From positions 1 through 12,526 of the forward strand of contig RKRO01000166.1 in NCBI GenBank assembly GCA_007571355.1: DNA of 12,526 nucleotides. The letters are read 5' to 3'. Under the pieces are notes generated by a model. That model made no database searches. It saw nothing but the letters and a program-made list of their open reading frames with translations, and was not told the origin of the DNA. The stretch is from Candidatus Poribacteria bacterium (GTDB lineage Bacteria; Poribacteria; WGA-4E; WGA-3G). The first letter of the stretch is position 1. Each line of letters starts with the position of its first letter. Positions 1-6,649 of this stretch are shown here, one piece after another. The position numbers and the translations under genes were made by a program.

Positions 1-110
1 CAGAGGTGCCTCGCTTCGATAGGATGTGTTTCCATAATTACGGACTTTACGATAAAAGACACCATAAACCTAACCGATTTGATTAATGTGACAATCCGAG
101 GAGAGCAAAA
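1..110. other. Upstream region of the TlpA-like gene
   Basis: No gene is visible in the first 110 bases. The end of the stretch carries a good ribosome-binding site for the next gene (GAGGAG, about 7 bases before the ATG at 111). I looked for a -35/-10 pair and found none with both boxes and normal spacing. The promoter may lie further left or be of a different sigma class. Confidence 0.5.
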
Positions 111-2324
111 ATGTTGATCCAGAATCAAGCCAACACAAGTTTTGGTCGTTTCCTTATCTTTGTGCTTACAAGCCTTTTGGTAATCGGTTTCTATGCGAAC
201 TTTGCTGATGCAAACCCGATAAAAACCGCCTACAAATATCAGGAAATTAAGGCGATTGCTAAGGAACTCAAGCAGCAGCACACACCTGAAGCCTTCGAAA
301 AGTTAGTGGAAAAATCCAACGAGTTCATCGCATTTCATCCAGAATACAAACGCGTGGATGAGGTCTATTATCTCCTCGGTAACGCTTTAGTGCAATTAGG
401 GCGTGTTGAGGAAGGCATTGAAGTTTTTGCGGAGCTTGTTGAGAAACAGCCAGATGCACGTTATGTTAGAAATTGCCTGTTCGAATTAGGATTAGCCTAC
501 GACAAGCTCGGTAAATATGACGAAGCGGATAGAGCCTACAAGAAATTGATAGATCATCCAAAGTACGGTTCAGGATCGCATGCGACGCGCGCGAAAAAAA
601 TTCTCGAACAGGCGAAAACCGACCGGAAAGGCGAATTGCCGCAAGCCCCTGGTGCTCAATTGGCATCCCGCTCAAATCCAAGCAAGTGGATCGGTAAACC
701 CGCGTCAGATTTTCAGGTAACCGGTTTGAACGGTGAAAAACTCTCCTTAGCGCAATACCGCGGACAGGTCGTGCTGCTCGATTTCTGGGCGACGTGGTGT
801 GGACCGTGTATCGTTGAGATCCCGAACGTCAAGAAGACTTACGAAAAGTACAAAGACCAGAAGTTTCAGATTATCGGGATTAGTCTCGACAGATCACGGG
901 AACCGCTTGAGGCGTATATTGAGAAAGAAGCACTCGCATGGGTTCACTATTGGGACAATACCCGAAAGGTCAGCCGTCTTTACGAGGTGCAGGCAATTCC
1001 GTCAACTTTCCTCATCGACGGTAAAGGTATTATCCGCAGGACGAACCTGCGTGGGGATGCCCTTGAGCACGCTGTTGCTGAATTGGTGCAGGAAAACCTT
1101 GCAAAACCTACCGACGCAGCCACAAAAACAGCTGAATCGAGACCACCGTCGAAATCAATTCCTGCGACAAAATTAACGAAACCGGAAACAACGCCGCAAA
1201 AGGCAACATCGGTTAACGATCTCAAAGCAAGGATGATGGAATGGGTCGGTAAACCTGCCCCAGATTTTCAGGTGACAGGTTTAAACGGCGAAGCACTCTC
1301 CTTAGCGCAATATCGTGGTCAGGTCGTGCTGCTCGATTTCTGGGCGACGTGGTGTGGACCGTGCATCGTCGAGATGCCGAAAGTTAAAAAGACTTATGAA
1401 ACTTACAAGGATCAGAAGTTTCAGATTATCGGGATTAGTCTGGATAGGTCAGAGGCGCCACTTGCTGCCTACATTGAGAAAGAGAGCATTGCCTGGCGTA
1501 ACTATTGGGATGAAGATCGAAGTATAAGAACGTTATACGGGGTGCAAGCGATTCCGACAGCCTTTCTGATTGACGGTGAGGGTATTATCCGCAAGGCAAG
1601 CCTCGGTGGCTTTGATGTTGAAACCGATGTTGCAGAACTCCTAAAAGAGAATCTCGATCGCGCCAAAGAAATCATCAAAGCAGCTGCCGCTGCGCACGGT
1701 GGGCTTGAGAAACTTGAATCGGTAAAAAGTATCATGATGGAGTCTCAGAGTTTTGAATACTTCCCTGACGGTTCTACGCAAGATGAAGGTAAAATTAAAA
1801 CATACTTTTACGCGAACAAATTCCGTAGCGAATGGCATTATCACAACCATAAGGGTGGCATAATCTTCGACGGCGAATCGGTGTTTACGATGACAGATGG
1901 TGAGGTCAAACTTCTTCCGCCGGAGAAAGGCAAGTCTTATGCGACTTTCTTTAAAGATAGCCTTTCCAGAGAACCGATTTGGCTTTTACCAGCACTCGCA
2001 AAAGGCGATATTCCTGTGCAATACTTAGGAACGGAGAAGGTAAAGGGGATCCCCGCTTCCGTTCTCCTCATTACACAACCTTCGGGAAAAAAGTTAAAAG
2101 TCTTCATTAGCGAGGAAACGCACTATGTCGTACAATTCAGTTACGACATTGAAATCGGTGGTGCCGCAGAAAACGTTGTCGCATTCTTTAATGATTATCA
2201 AGATGTTGACGGCATTAAGATCCCACATCACCGGGTCACGAAAAACGGTGAATATCGGCAAGTGTTAATCACTGACATTACATTGAACGCCGAAATTGAC
2301 GAGGCACTCTTTCGTGGACAATAA
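111..2324 (+). CDS. Exported protein with two tandem TlpA/thioredoxin-like domains
   Basis: A 737-residue exported protein, probably a thiol-disulfide oxidoreductase acting outside the cytoplasm. Residues 14-28 are a hydrophobic signal segment with an Ala-Asp-Ala cleavage site near 34. Residues about 60-165 look like TPR helices (motifs such as YYLLGNALVQLG). Two TlpA/ResA/AhpC-TSA-like domains follow, at about 193-330 and 378-520, each with an intact WCGPC redox centre (Cys230/Cys233 and Cys415/Cys418). A proline/lysine/threonine-rich linker joins them. Residues about 535-737 resemble the LolA/outer-membrane lipoprotein-sorting fold seen behind TlpA domains in other bacteria. The start is supported by GAGGAG about 7 bases upstream. 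The two redox domains keep an exact 185-codon offset with long identical DNA stretches, so one is a recent copy or is kept alike by gene conversion. The natural substrate is unknown. The redox domain call is firm; the C-terminal call is weaker. Confidence 0.9.
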   Translation: MLIQNQANTSFGRFLIFVLTSLLVIGFYANFADANPIKTAYKYQEIKAIAKELKQQHTPEAFEKLVEKSNEFIAFHPEYKRVDEVYYLLGNALVQLGRVEEGIEVFAELVEKQPDARYVRNCLFELGLAYDKLGKYDEADRAYKKLIDHPKYGSGSHATRAKKILEQAKTDRKGELPQAPGAQLASRSNPSKWIGKPASDFQVTGLNGEKLSLAQYRGQVVLLDFWATWCGPCIVEIPNVKKTYEKYKDQKFQIIGISLDRSREPLEAYIEKEALAWVHYWDNTRKVSRLYEVQAIPSTFLIDGKGIIRRTNLRGDALEHAVAELVQENLAKPTDAATKTAESRPPSKSIPATKLTKPETTPQKATSVNDLKARMMEWVGKPAPDFQVTGLNGEALSLAQYRGQVVLLDFWATWCGPCIVEMPKVKKTYETYKDQKFQIIGISLDRSEAPLAAYIEKESIAWRNYWDEDRSIRTLYGVQAIPTAFLIDGEGIIRKASLGGFDVETDVAELLKENLDRAKEIIKAAAAAHGGLEKLESVKSIMMESQSFEYFPDGSTQDEGKIKTYFYANKFRSEWHYHNHKGGIIFDGESVFTMTDGEVKLLPPEKGKSYATFFKDSLSREPIWLLPALAKGDIPVQYLGTEKVKGIPASVLLITQPSGKKLKVFISEETHYVVQFSYDIEIGGAAENVVAFFNDYQDVDGIKIPHHRVTKNGEYRQVLITDITLNAEIDEALFRGQ
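687..1645 (+). repeat. Intragenic tandem duplication of the TlpA domain
   Basis: Copy 1 starts at 687 and copy 2 at 1242, a constant 555-base offset with no indel up to the end of each domain. Positions 765-808 and 1320-1363 are identical over 44 bases, including the WCGPC codons. A second identical block of about 29 bases covers the strand after the active site. Synonymous positions are conserved too, so this is similarity of DNA and not only of protein. Confidence 0.9.
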
Positions 2325-2365
2325 AACAGTGGGGGAGGGGGTTGTAACCTCGAATTACGAAAATT

Positions 2366-3460
2366 ATGGCACAGGTTACCTTGATAGATGTCACTAAAAT
2401 CTACGATGGCAATGTTCACGCAGTCGAACAGGTAGGTTTTCAGATTCCTGACGAGTCGTTTACGGTACTCGTCGGGCCATCGGGGTGCGGCAAGTCAACG
2501 ATTTTACGCATGATTGCCGGACTGGAAGAGATTACCGAAGGCGACATCTATATCGATGACCAACGCATCAACGACATCCCACCTAAAGATCGGGACATCG
2601 CCATGGTCTTCCAAAACTATGCGCTGTACCCGCACATGACGGTGTCTAAGAACATGGCGTTTGGACTGAAACTTCGCAAATATCCCAAAGCGGAGATTGA
2701 ACAGCGTGTCAACGAAGCAGCGGAGATACTGAGCATTTCGCATCTCTTGAACCGCAAACCGAAACATCTCTCCGGTGGCGAGCGTCAACGCGTCGCTGTC
2801 GGGCGGGCAATCGTCCGACATCCGAAGGTGTTCCTGTTCGATGAACCGTTGAGCAACCTTGATGCGAAGCTGCGTGTGCAAATGCGGATGGAAATCAGTC
2901 GGCTGCATGACCGACTCAACGCTACTATTGTCTACGTCACACACGACCAAGTCGAAGCGATGACAATGGGGGATCAGATCGTGGTACTCAATGAAGGGGA
3001 AATCCAACAGATCGCTGATCCGGGGACACTCTATCACAAACCCGGGAATCAATTTGTCGGCGGCTTCATCGGGACACCTCCGATGAACTTTATAGAGACG
3101 CGCATTGTGAATAACGGCGGTACCACGACACTTCAGTTTGAGAACTTTGAGGTAGAATTGGATACCCGTCTCCAATCTGCATTGAATGGGTTTTCTGGGG
3201 ATTCAGTGACACTCGGCATCCGTCCAGAGGATATTCACCTCGGTGAAAATGGAAGGAACCGTGTTGCAACACAGGTGGAACTGGTTGAACCGCTCGGAAA
3301 CCATGCGCTCTTGTATCTGCAGACAGGCAAAAATAACTTTGTTGCACAGTCCGATTTGATGGATATTCCAGAGCACAATGCCCCATTGACCGTCCGTTTT
3401 AATATGGACAAAGCGCACCTGTTTCACCCAGAAACAGGTGATTCCTTGATGGGAATGTAG
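2366..3460 (+). CDS. ABC transporter ATP-binding protein, MalK/UgpC family
   Basis: The cytoplasmic ATPase of a binding-protein-dependent importer, probably for sugars or glycerol-3-phosphate-like compounds. Seen in the 364 residues: Walker A GPSGCGKST (37-45), Q-loop in FQNYALYPHMTV, signature LSGGERQR (135-142), Walker B FLFDEP (156-161) and H-loop His193. A C-terminal TOBE/MOP-like region from about 235 has the family motifs GIRPEDI and HLFHPETG. Length and architecture are typical of MalK/UgpC/MsmX. No permease or binding protein is adjacent, so it may serve several permeases encoded elsewhere, as MsmX does; that is inference. It starts 41 bases after the TlpA-like gene and could share its transcript. 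The ATG lacks a normal Shine-Dalgarno. The only purine-rich tract, GGGGGAGGGGG at 2331-2341, is about 24 bases upstream. An in-frame TAA at 2345 rules out a longer start. The substrate cannot be told from sequence. Confidence 0.92.
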   Translation: MAQVTLIDVTKIYDGNVHAVEQVGFQIPDESFTVLVGPSGCGKSTILRMIAGLEEITEGDIYIDDQRINDIPPKDRDIAMVFQNYALYPHMTVSKNMAFGLKLRKYPKAEIEQRVNEAAEILSISHLLNRKPKHLSGGERQRVAVGRAIVRHPKVFLFDEPLSNLDAKLRVQMRMEISRLHDRLNATIVYVTHDQVEAMTMGDQIVVLNEGEIQQIADPGTLYHKPGNQFVGGFIGTPPMNFIETRIVNNGGTTTLQFENFEVELDTRLQSALNGFSGDSVTLGIRPEDIHLGENGRNRVATQVELVEPLGNHALLYLQTGKNNFVAQSDLMDIPEHNAPLTVRFNMDKAHLFHPETGDSLMGM

Positions 3461-3495
3461 GAGCATAATCCAAGTTGCTACTGATGTTCTCATGT

Positions 3496-3514
3496 GGGCG
3501 AGGGGACCTCGCCC
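3496..3514. repeat. REP-like palindrome
   Basis: An 8-bp perfect stem, GGGCGAGG and CCTCGCCC, closes a 3-base loop (GGA), followed by CCTACGA. The same layout (GGGC-type 8-bp stem, 3-base loop, CCCCTACGA flank on one strand) recurs at 8871-8897 with a different inner stem. That points to a dispersed palindromic family. The left outer arm appears eroded here. Confidence 0.7.
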
Positions 3515-3541
3515 CTACGATTTTCGGCGAAGGTATTGTCC

Positions 3542-3707
3542 GAAGATAACCCCCACGAAGACAACCCCCTTGAAGCAACACTTTCTTCACATTGGATTTT
3601 AGCGTTTGCAAAAACCCGCCCTTATCAGGGGGAATGCGCACTTTTAGGAAGACAACCCCCTTGAAGAAACACCCCAGCAAAAACCCCACCCTTATCAGGG
3701 GGGAACG
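3542..3707. repeat. Cluster of direct repeat units
   Basis: The unit begins GAAGA(C/T)AACCCCC and occurs at 3542 (first part only), 3557 and 3648. The two longer units also share TTGAAG(C/A)AACA and a downstream block CCCTTATCAGGGGG around 3620-3633 and 3690-3703. That block can form a small CCCT/AGGG hairpin. The middle of unit 2 (about 3580-3610) carries extra sequence missing from unit 3. These look like eroded copies of a dispersed extragenic repeat. Confidence 0.7.
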
Positions 3708-3740
3708 CTTTGGCTTGATGTGTTTCAATCCTTAGGGGCT

Positions 3741-4769
3741 TTAGGATAATAACGCCTGAATTTGCTGCCATGTTTTCGCGTCTATGGGAATACCTTCCCG
3801 TTCTCGCTTGCGTTGTTCCTCCCACCCGCGTTCCCCTGGCATCCGAATTGCGTCAACGCCGGCAGCGCGTTTTGCCGATTTGAGATACCCGATAAACTGC
3901 TCTATCTCCGCACTGAACCCCGGAAACGCCCTAAAACTCGCGACGTTGATGACAAGGACGAACAGTCCGTTGCCGACGCGGGCATCCGCGCCTTGGCTAC
4001 ACCCGGTACCTGTGAGCGCGCCTGCCAGAATATCCACAATAACGCTGAGACCGAATCCCTTATGTTGCGCGATCCCACCGAACGGCAATAGGGCAGCAGG
4101 CGGCACGCCATAGAAATCATCCGGATTCGTCGTTGACTCGCCCTTCGCGTTAATGAGCCAACCCTGCGGCACTGCCTCGTTTCGGTGTTGTTTAACCCGA
4201 ACCTTCCCTGATGCAACAACACTCGTAGACATATCCAACACAATCGGATCGTGTCCATCCATCGGCACTGCGCACGCGATCGGATTCGTTGAAAGCCTGC
4301 CTTCAATCCCACCGTGGGGTGCGACACACGTACCGCCGCCGTGATCGTTCGCCATGAGCATCCCAATCATCTCCGCGTCCGCTGCGAGGCACGCATACCC
4401 GCCTAACCGACCCACCTCATTGCACCGTGAAACAGCAACGGCACTGATGTCGGTCTGTGTTGCCTTCTCAATCGCCAATTCAACGGCGCGCGTCGCAATC
4501 ACGGGACCGAACCCCCAATTGCCATCTAACACCGCGATGGATGCGGATTCATGGCGCGTCTCTATGGTAGCACCCGGTTGGATTAATCCCGCCTCCAACT
4601 CACGCACATATTTGGGGAGATGAATAACACCGTGTGAGTCGTGTCCGACCCGGTTGGCATCCACCATAGAACGGGTCACGATTTCCGCTTCGGCTGCTGG
4701 GATGTTTAATTGTTGAAAGACGTTGCGGCAGATAGCGGTGAGTTCTTCTGCTGTTGTAAAGTTCGGCAT
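3741..4769 (-). CDS. Malate/L-lactate dehydrogenase family (LDH2) oxidoreductase
   Basis: A 342-residue cytoplasmic NAD(P)-dependent dehydrogenase of the LDH2/YiaK/ComC superfamily, which interconverts 2-hydroxyacids and 2-oxoacids (malate, lactate, sulfolactate, ureidoglycolate and similar). Seen: DSHGV with the catalytic-type His46, the CNEVGRLGGYA segment (116-126), EGRLSTNPIA (156-165), VLDMSTS (177-183) and HKGFGLS (236-242), all in family order. Length is normal. The start is set at 4769 because AAGGAG lies 10 bases upstream and a strong promoter lies between this ATG and the longer in-frame start at 4835, so the longer form would begin outside the transcript. It stands alone, convergent with the ABC ATPase. 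The exact substrate is unknown; LDH2 paralogues differ and motifs alone do not decide. Confidence 0.9.
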   Translation of the reverse strand: MPNFTTAEELTAICRNVFQQLNIPAAEAEIVTRSMVDANRVGHDSHGVIHLPKYVRELEAGLIQPGATIETRHESASIAVLDGNWGFGPVIATRAVELAIEKATQTDISAVAVSRCNEVGRLGGYACLAADAEMIGMLMANDHGGGTCVAPHGGIEGRLSTNPIACAVPMDGHDPIVLDMSTSVVASGKVRVKQHRNEAVPQGWLINAKGESTTNPDDFYGVPPAALLPFGGIAQHKGFGLSVIVDILAGALTGTGCSQGADARVGNGLFVLVINVASFRAFPGFSAEIEQFIGYLKSAKRAAGVDAIRMPGERGWEEQRKREREGIPIDAKTWQQIQALLS

Positions 4770-4800
4770 CGCGATGCGGCTCCTTGTATGGGGTGCCGCT

Positions 4801-4829
4801 ATTTTACAAACTCTCATCCGTGTTGTCAA
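4801..4829 (-). promoter_or_regulatory. Sigma-70-type promoter of the LDH2 gene
   Basis: On the minus strand TTGACA (4829-4824) is followed after exactly 17 bases by TAAAAT (4806-4801). Transcription would start near 4794, giving a leader of about 25 bases before the ATG at 4769 with AAGGAG inside it. Boxes and spacing are near consensus. Confidence 0.8.
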
Positions 4830-4835
4830 GCACAA

Positions 4836-5086
4836 ATAATACCATTTGGAAATAAACGATTCTCATTAACGAAGAACCAGTGCGTCGTCGAGCAATTCAT
4901 TGAGCTCTTACATACAAATACTTCATAAAGCTCCAATATCTTTATTTTTCAGATATGGTAAAAAAAATTGCCCGTTGTGAGATTTTTCGGCGAAATCTGC
5001 ATTCATGTCTTATGAAAGCACAAAATCCGCATTTCGATTTGTGAGGTTTAAACGATACTGCTTTCAACCGGAGGATTTCATATCAG
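4836..5086 (+). promoter_or_regulatory. AT-rich leader of the broken sigma gene with repeated motifs
   Basis: No gene. The stretch is AT-rich and contains an A-run near 4959-4967. Two motif pairs occur ahead of the sigma pseudogene: TTGTGAG at 4975 and 5039, and AAATC(T/C)GCATT at 4993 and 5023. They are arranged as outer and inner pairs. GATTT/AAATC also forms a short hairpin around 4981-4997. These may be remains of regulator sites. GGAGG at 5070-5074 is the likely ribosome-binding site, 12 bases before the GTG. I could not place a convincing promoter. Confidence 0.4.
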
Positions 5087-5709
5087 GTGACTGATGAGCA
5101 AAGGCGAGATGCAGAACTCGTTCGCAAAATCTTATCTGGAGACGAAACCGCTTTTTCGGAGCTCTATGCCCTCTACAGGCACCGTATCTGCCAATTTATC
5201 GAGCGTAAAATAGGTGATTGACAGGCTGCCGAGGAGCTTACCAATGACACATTCCTTAAAGCGCGAAAGCATTTAGAAATGCTTGATGCACCTGAAAAAG
5301 TTCTGAATTGGTTGTTTCGCATTGCGAATCAACTGGTCATAGGATGGTACCGAAAGGGAACGGGACGCGATCCTATGCAATTGGCGATCGATATTTATGA
5401 AGCGGAGGGAGAAATTGCATCGACTACAGTTGTCCATCAGATAGCACACGGATACGAGATAGATACACAGAAATGGACAGCACTCTCGGAAGCCATTGCA
5501 CAGTTACCTGAATTAGAGCAGCAGATGTTTCGGCTGCAACTTGAACAGAAAAGTTACGAAGAGATTGCCGAAATATGCGGGGCTCTGTAGGTTCTGTAAG
5601 AAATAGGCTATCTCGTGCGAAGCAGAAGTTGAGAACCTGGGCAGCAGCTTGGGAAGAAGCAAATGCTGAAGGCCTGGACTTGGATTTCTTAGCTTTTAGC
5701 AAGCGGTAA
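5087..5709 (+). pseudogene. ECF-type RNA polymerase sigma factor, two lesions
   Basis: The frame opens with GTG at 5087 behind GGAGG and begins VTDEQRRDAELVRKIL. A region 2-like segment follows (AFSELYALYR, then AAEELTNDTFLKA and NWLFRIANQ), then a region 4-like helix-turn-helix (AIAQLPELEQ, YEEIAEIC, SVGSVRNRLSRAKQKLR). Two lesions break it. A TGA at 5219-5221 (codon 45) follows KIGD, where this family often has Trp, so a TGG-to-TGA change is likely. A -1 frameshift falls at the GGGG run near 5578-5581, where the open frame ends at a TAG (5588-5590). The matching frame then continues through SVGSVRNRL to a TAA at 5707. Intact, the protein would be about 207 residues. Restart at ATG 5279 would give only 103 residues with broken region 2 and region 4. 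I infer a dead gene; assembly error in the G run could explain one lesion but not both easily. Confidence 0.85.
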
Positions 5710-6005
5710 CGACGAGAGATAATTATTCATCCAAATGGCGACTCGCCTGATTTATGTTTGGGCGATGTCTGCAATGGATTAGGGAACTTCGCAATTGGTG
5801 CGAGTTCACCCAAACGATACTACCGTTTGGACAACGATTAACAATTGTATCCGAATGTCGAACATTAGGTTGATTTTGTTTTCTGAAATTCTATATTTTC
5901 GGTACCCGCAGAGTCGAAGTAGGGTGGGAACTTCGATTCGCAACTCATCAGAATAAATCGAACAAAACCTAAAAACCAAATAGTCTTATGATTAACGCTT
6001 TGTTA
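5710..6005. other. Intergenic stretch with three hairpins
   Basis: No supported gene. Three inverted repeats stand out. 5782-5810 pairs GAACT and CGCA with TGCG and AGTTC around a 5-base loop, with one bulge. 5810-5830 is CCAAACG/CGTTTGG with a 7-base loop. 5914-5936 is TCGAAGT/ACTTCGA with a 9-base loop. The block GGGAACTTCG occurs at both 5782 and 5926. None is followed by a T-run, so these are not classic terminators. They may be eroded palindromic repeats. Confidence 0.5.
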
Positions 6006-6034
6006 TTTACAAAAACTGGGAAATGTGTTACACT
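6006..6034 (+). promoter_or_regulatory. Candidate sigma-70 promoter of the small secreted protein gene
   Basis: TTTACA (6006-6011) and TACACT (6029-6034) are 17 bases apart, with TGT directly before the -10 box (extended -10). Transcription would begin near 6041, leaving a short leader with AAAGGAG at 6058-6064 before the ATG at 6073. Both boxes deviate from consensus by one or two bases, so this is a moderate call. Confidence 0.6.
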
Positions 6035-6072
6035 TCTTCACATCTCCCCGAAAATTAAAGGAGATCTTTAAA

Positions 6073-6564
6073 ATGAAAATCTTAACGTTGACAGGCATCT
6101 TTGGGCTTATTGCCCTCTTTTGTCTACTCCCCCCTGCACACCCTTCTGCACAAGGGGTAGGTTTCGAGGTAGATGACGTTTACGGCCACGTCATTGTCTA
6201 TGGACTTTATTACAGCGATCCATGGACAGGCAGTTCACATGCAGTAACCGTCTATAACAACCGTCAACGGGCAATCACCTATTCTTATGAGTGGAAGCAT
6301 GAGGTAAGAAACTTGCAGGGGAATATTCTTGCAGATGATACAGAATGGATCCCCGCACCTGCTCTAAAAGCTGGCAGGACAAGGCAACATTCCTCACAAC
6401 GCGGTGTAAACTTTGACGATGCGGGTTTACGCAGAGGTTTTCGTTACAGTTTAAAAACTTACACCTCGCTTAATGTTACTGGAATCAATCCGGAAGATTA
6501 CCCACCGGAATATCCCCACGGTTGGATAGAAAGTGAGTCCATTGATGATTTTGATCATCGATAG
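6073..6564 (+). CDS. Small secreted protein of unknown function
   Basis: A 163-residue protein I do not recognise. Residues 1-20 form a signal peptide (MKILTLTG then a Leu/Ile/Phe core), with cleavage probably near Ser-Ala at 25-26. The mature part has alternating hydrophobic and polar stretches typical of a beta-rich domain (GHVIVYGLYYSDPW, HAVTVYNNRQRAITYSYEW, RYSLKTYTSLNV). It contains no cysteine and has an acidic tail (ESESIDDFDHR). The in-frame ATG at 6025 is rejected: it sits on the -10 box, whereas AAAGGAG lies 8 bases before 6073. It precedes the PD40 protein by 85 bases on the same strand, and both are predicted to be exported, so co-transcription is possible. An immunoglobulin-like or inhibitor-like fold would fit but is only a guess. 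Confidence 0.75.
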   Translation: MKILTLTGIFGLIALFCLLPPAHPSAQGVGFEVDDVYGHVIVYGLYYSDPWTGSSHAVTVYNNRQRAITYSYEWKHEVRNLQGNILADDTEWIPAPALKAGRTRQHSSQRGVNFDDAGLRRGFRYSLKTYTSLNVTGINPEDYPPEYPHGWIESESIDDFDHR

Positions 6565-6575
6565 GATAGATTAAT

Positions 6576-6647
6576 CCTTTGAAGAAAGAGGACATCAAGC
6601 ACCCGATAGGTATGGTGGCCTCTTTCACTCTTCAAAAGGAGATGTCC
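6576..6647 (+). promoter_or_regulatory. Long hairpin covering the ribosome-binding site of the PD40 gene
   Basis: 6576-6591 pairs with 6619-6639 in about 16 base pairs (CC/GG, TTTGAAG/CTTCAAA, AAAGAGG/CCTCTTT), interrupted by small bulges, with a 27-base loop. The right arm contains AAAAGGA, the Shine-Dalgarno of the ATG at 6650. In addition GGACATC (6590-6596) is complementary to GATGTCC (6641-6647), just before the start codon. This would allow an alternative or pseudoknot pairing. It looks like a translational control element; a repeat or processed spacer is the alternative. Confidence 0.55.
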
Positions 6648-6649
6648 CT

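Larger units (their letters stand above)
3461..3740. other. Convergent intergenic gap filled with repeats
   Basis: This gap lies between the 3' ends of two convergent genes and contains no credible gene. Most of it is a REP-like palindrome followed by repeated units, listed separately. I see no hairpin followed by a T-run that would make a standard intrinsic terminator, although the palindromes could end transcription from either side. Confidence 0.7.

Noticed and set aside
412..416. LSRGQ in the second ATPase domain as a disabled signature (residue positions in the ECF ATPase)
   Set aside because: Variants with Arg or Lys at this place are usual in ECF-type ATPases, and all other motifs are intact.
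2331..2341. G-run GGGGGAGGGGG as a G-quadruplex or ribosome-binding site
   Set aside because: It has only two G-tracts, too few for a quadruplex, and it is about 24 bases from the ATG, too far for a normal Shine-Dalgarno.
2504..3175. 223-codon open frame antisense to the ABC ATPase
   Set aside because: It is fully overlapped by a gene with all ATPase motifs, and its translation has no recognisable domain.
3542..3707. CRISPR array
   Set aside because: Units differ in length, are not separated by uniform spacers, and no cas gene is present.
4770..4835. Longer start (ATG at 4835) for the LDH2-family gene
   Set aside because: The extra 22 residues would be encoded across the TTGACA-17-TAAAAT promoter and lack family likeness; AAGGAG supports 4769.
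4850..4875. Fur-box-like sequence (AATGAGAATCGTTT on the minus strand)
   Set aside because: Only one half resembles the consensus and the symmetry is poor. It also lies upstream of the -35 box with no iron-related gene nearby.
5710..5841. Stop-free stretch of 43 codons in the frame of the sigma factor C-terminus (reads GDVCNGLGNFAIGASS)
   Set aside because: It has no start or ribosome-binding site and no family match. A run this long without a stop is not rare by chance, and the region carries hairpins.
6025..6072. Longer start (ATG at 6025) for the small secreted protein
   Set aside because: It lies on the candidate -10 box, has no ribosome-binding site, and would put 16 residues ahead of a clean signal peptide.
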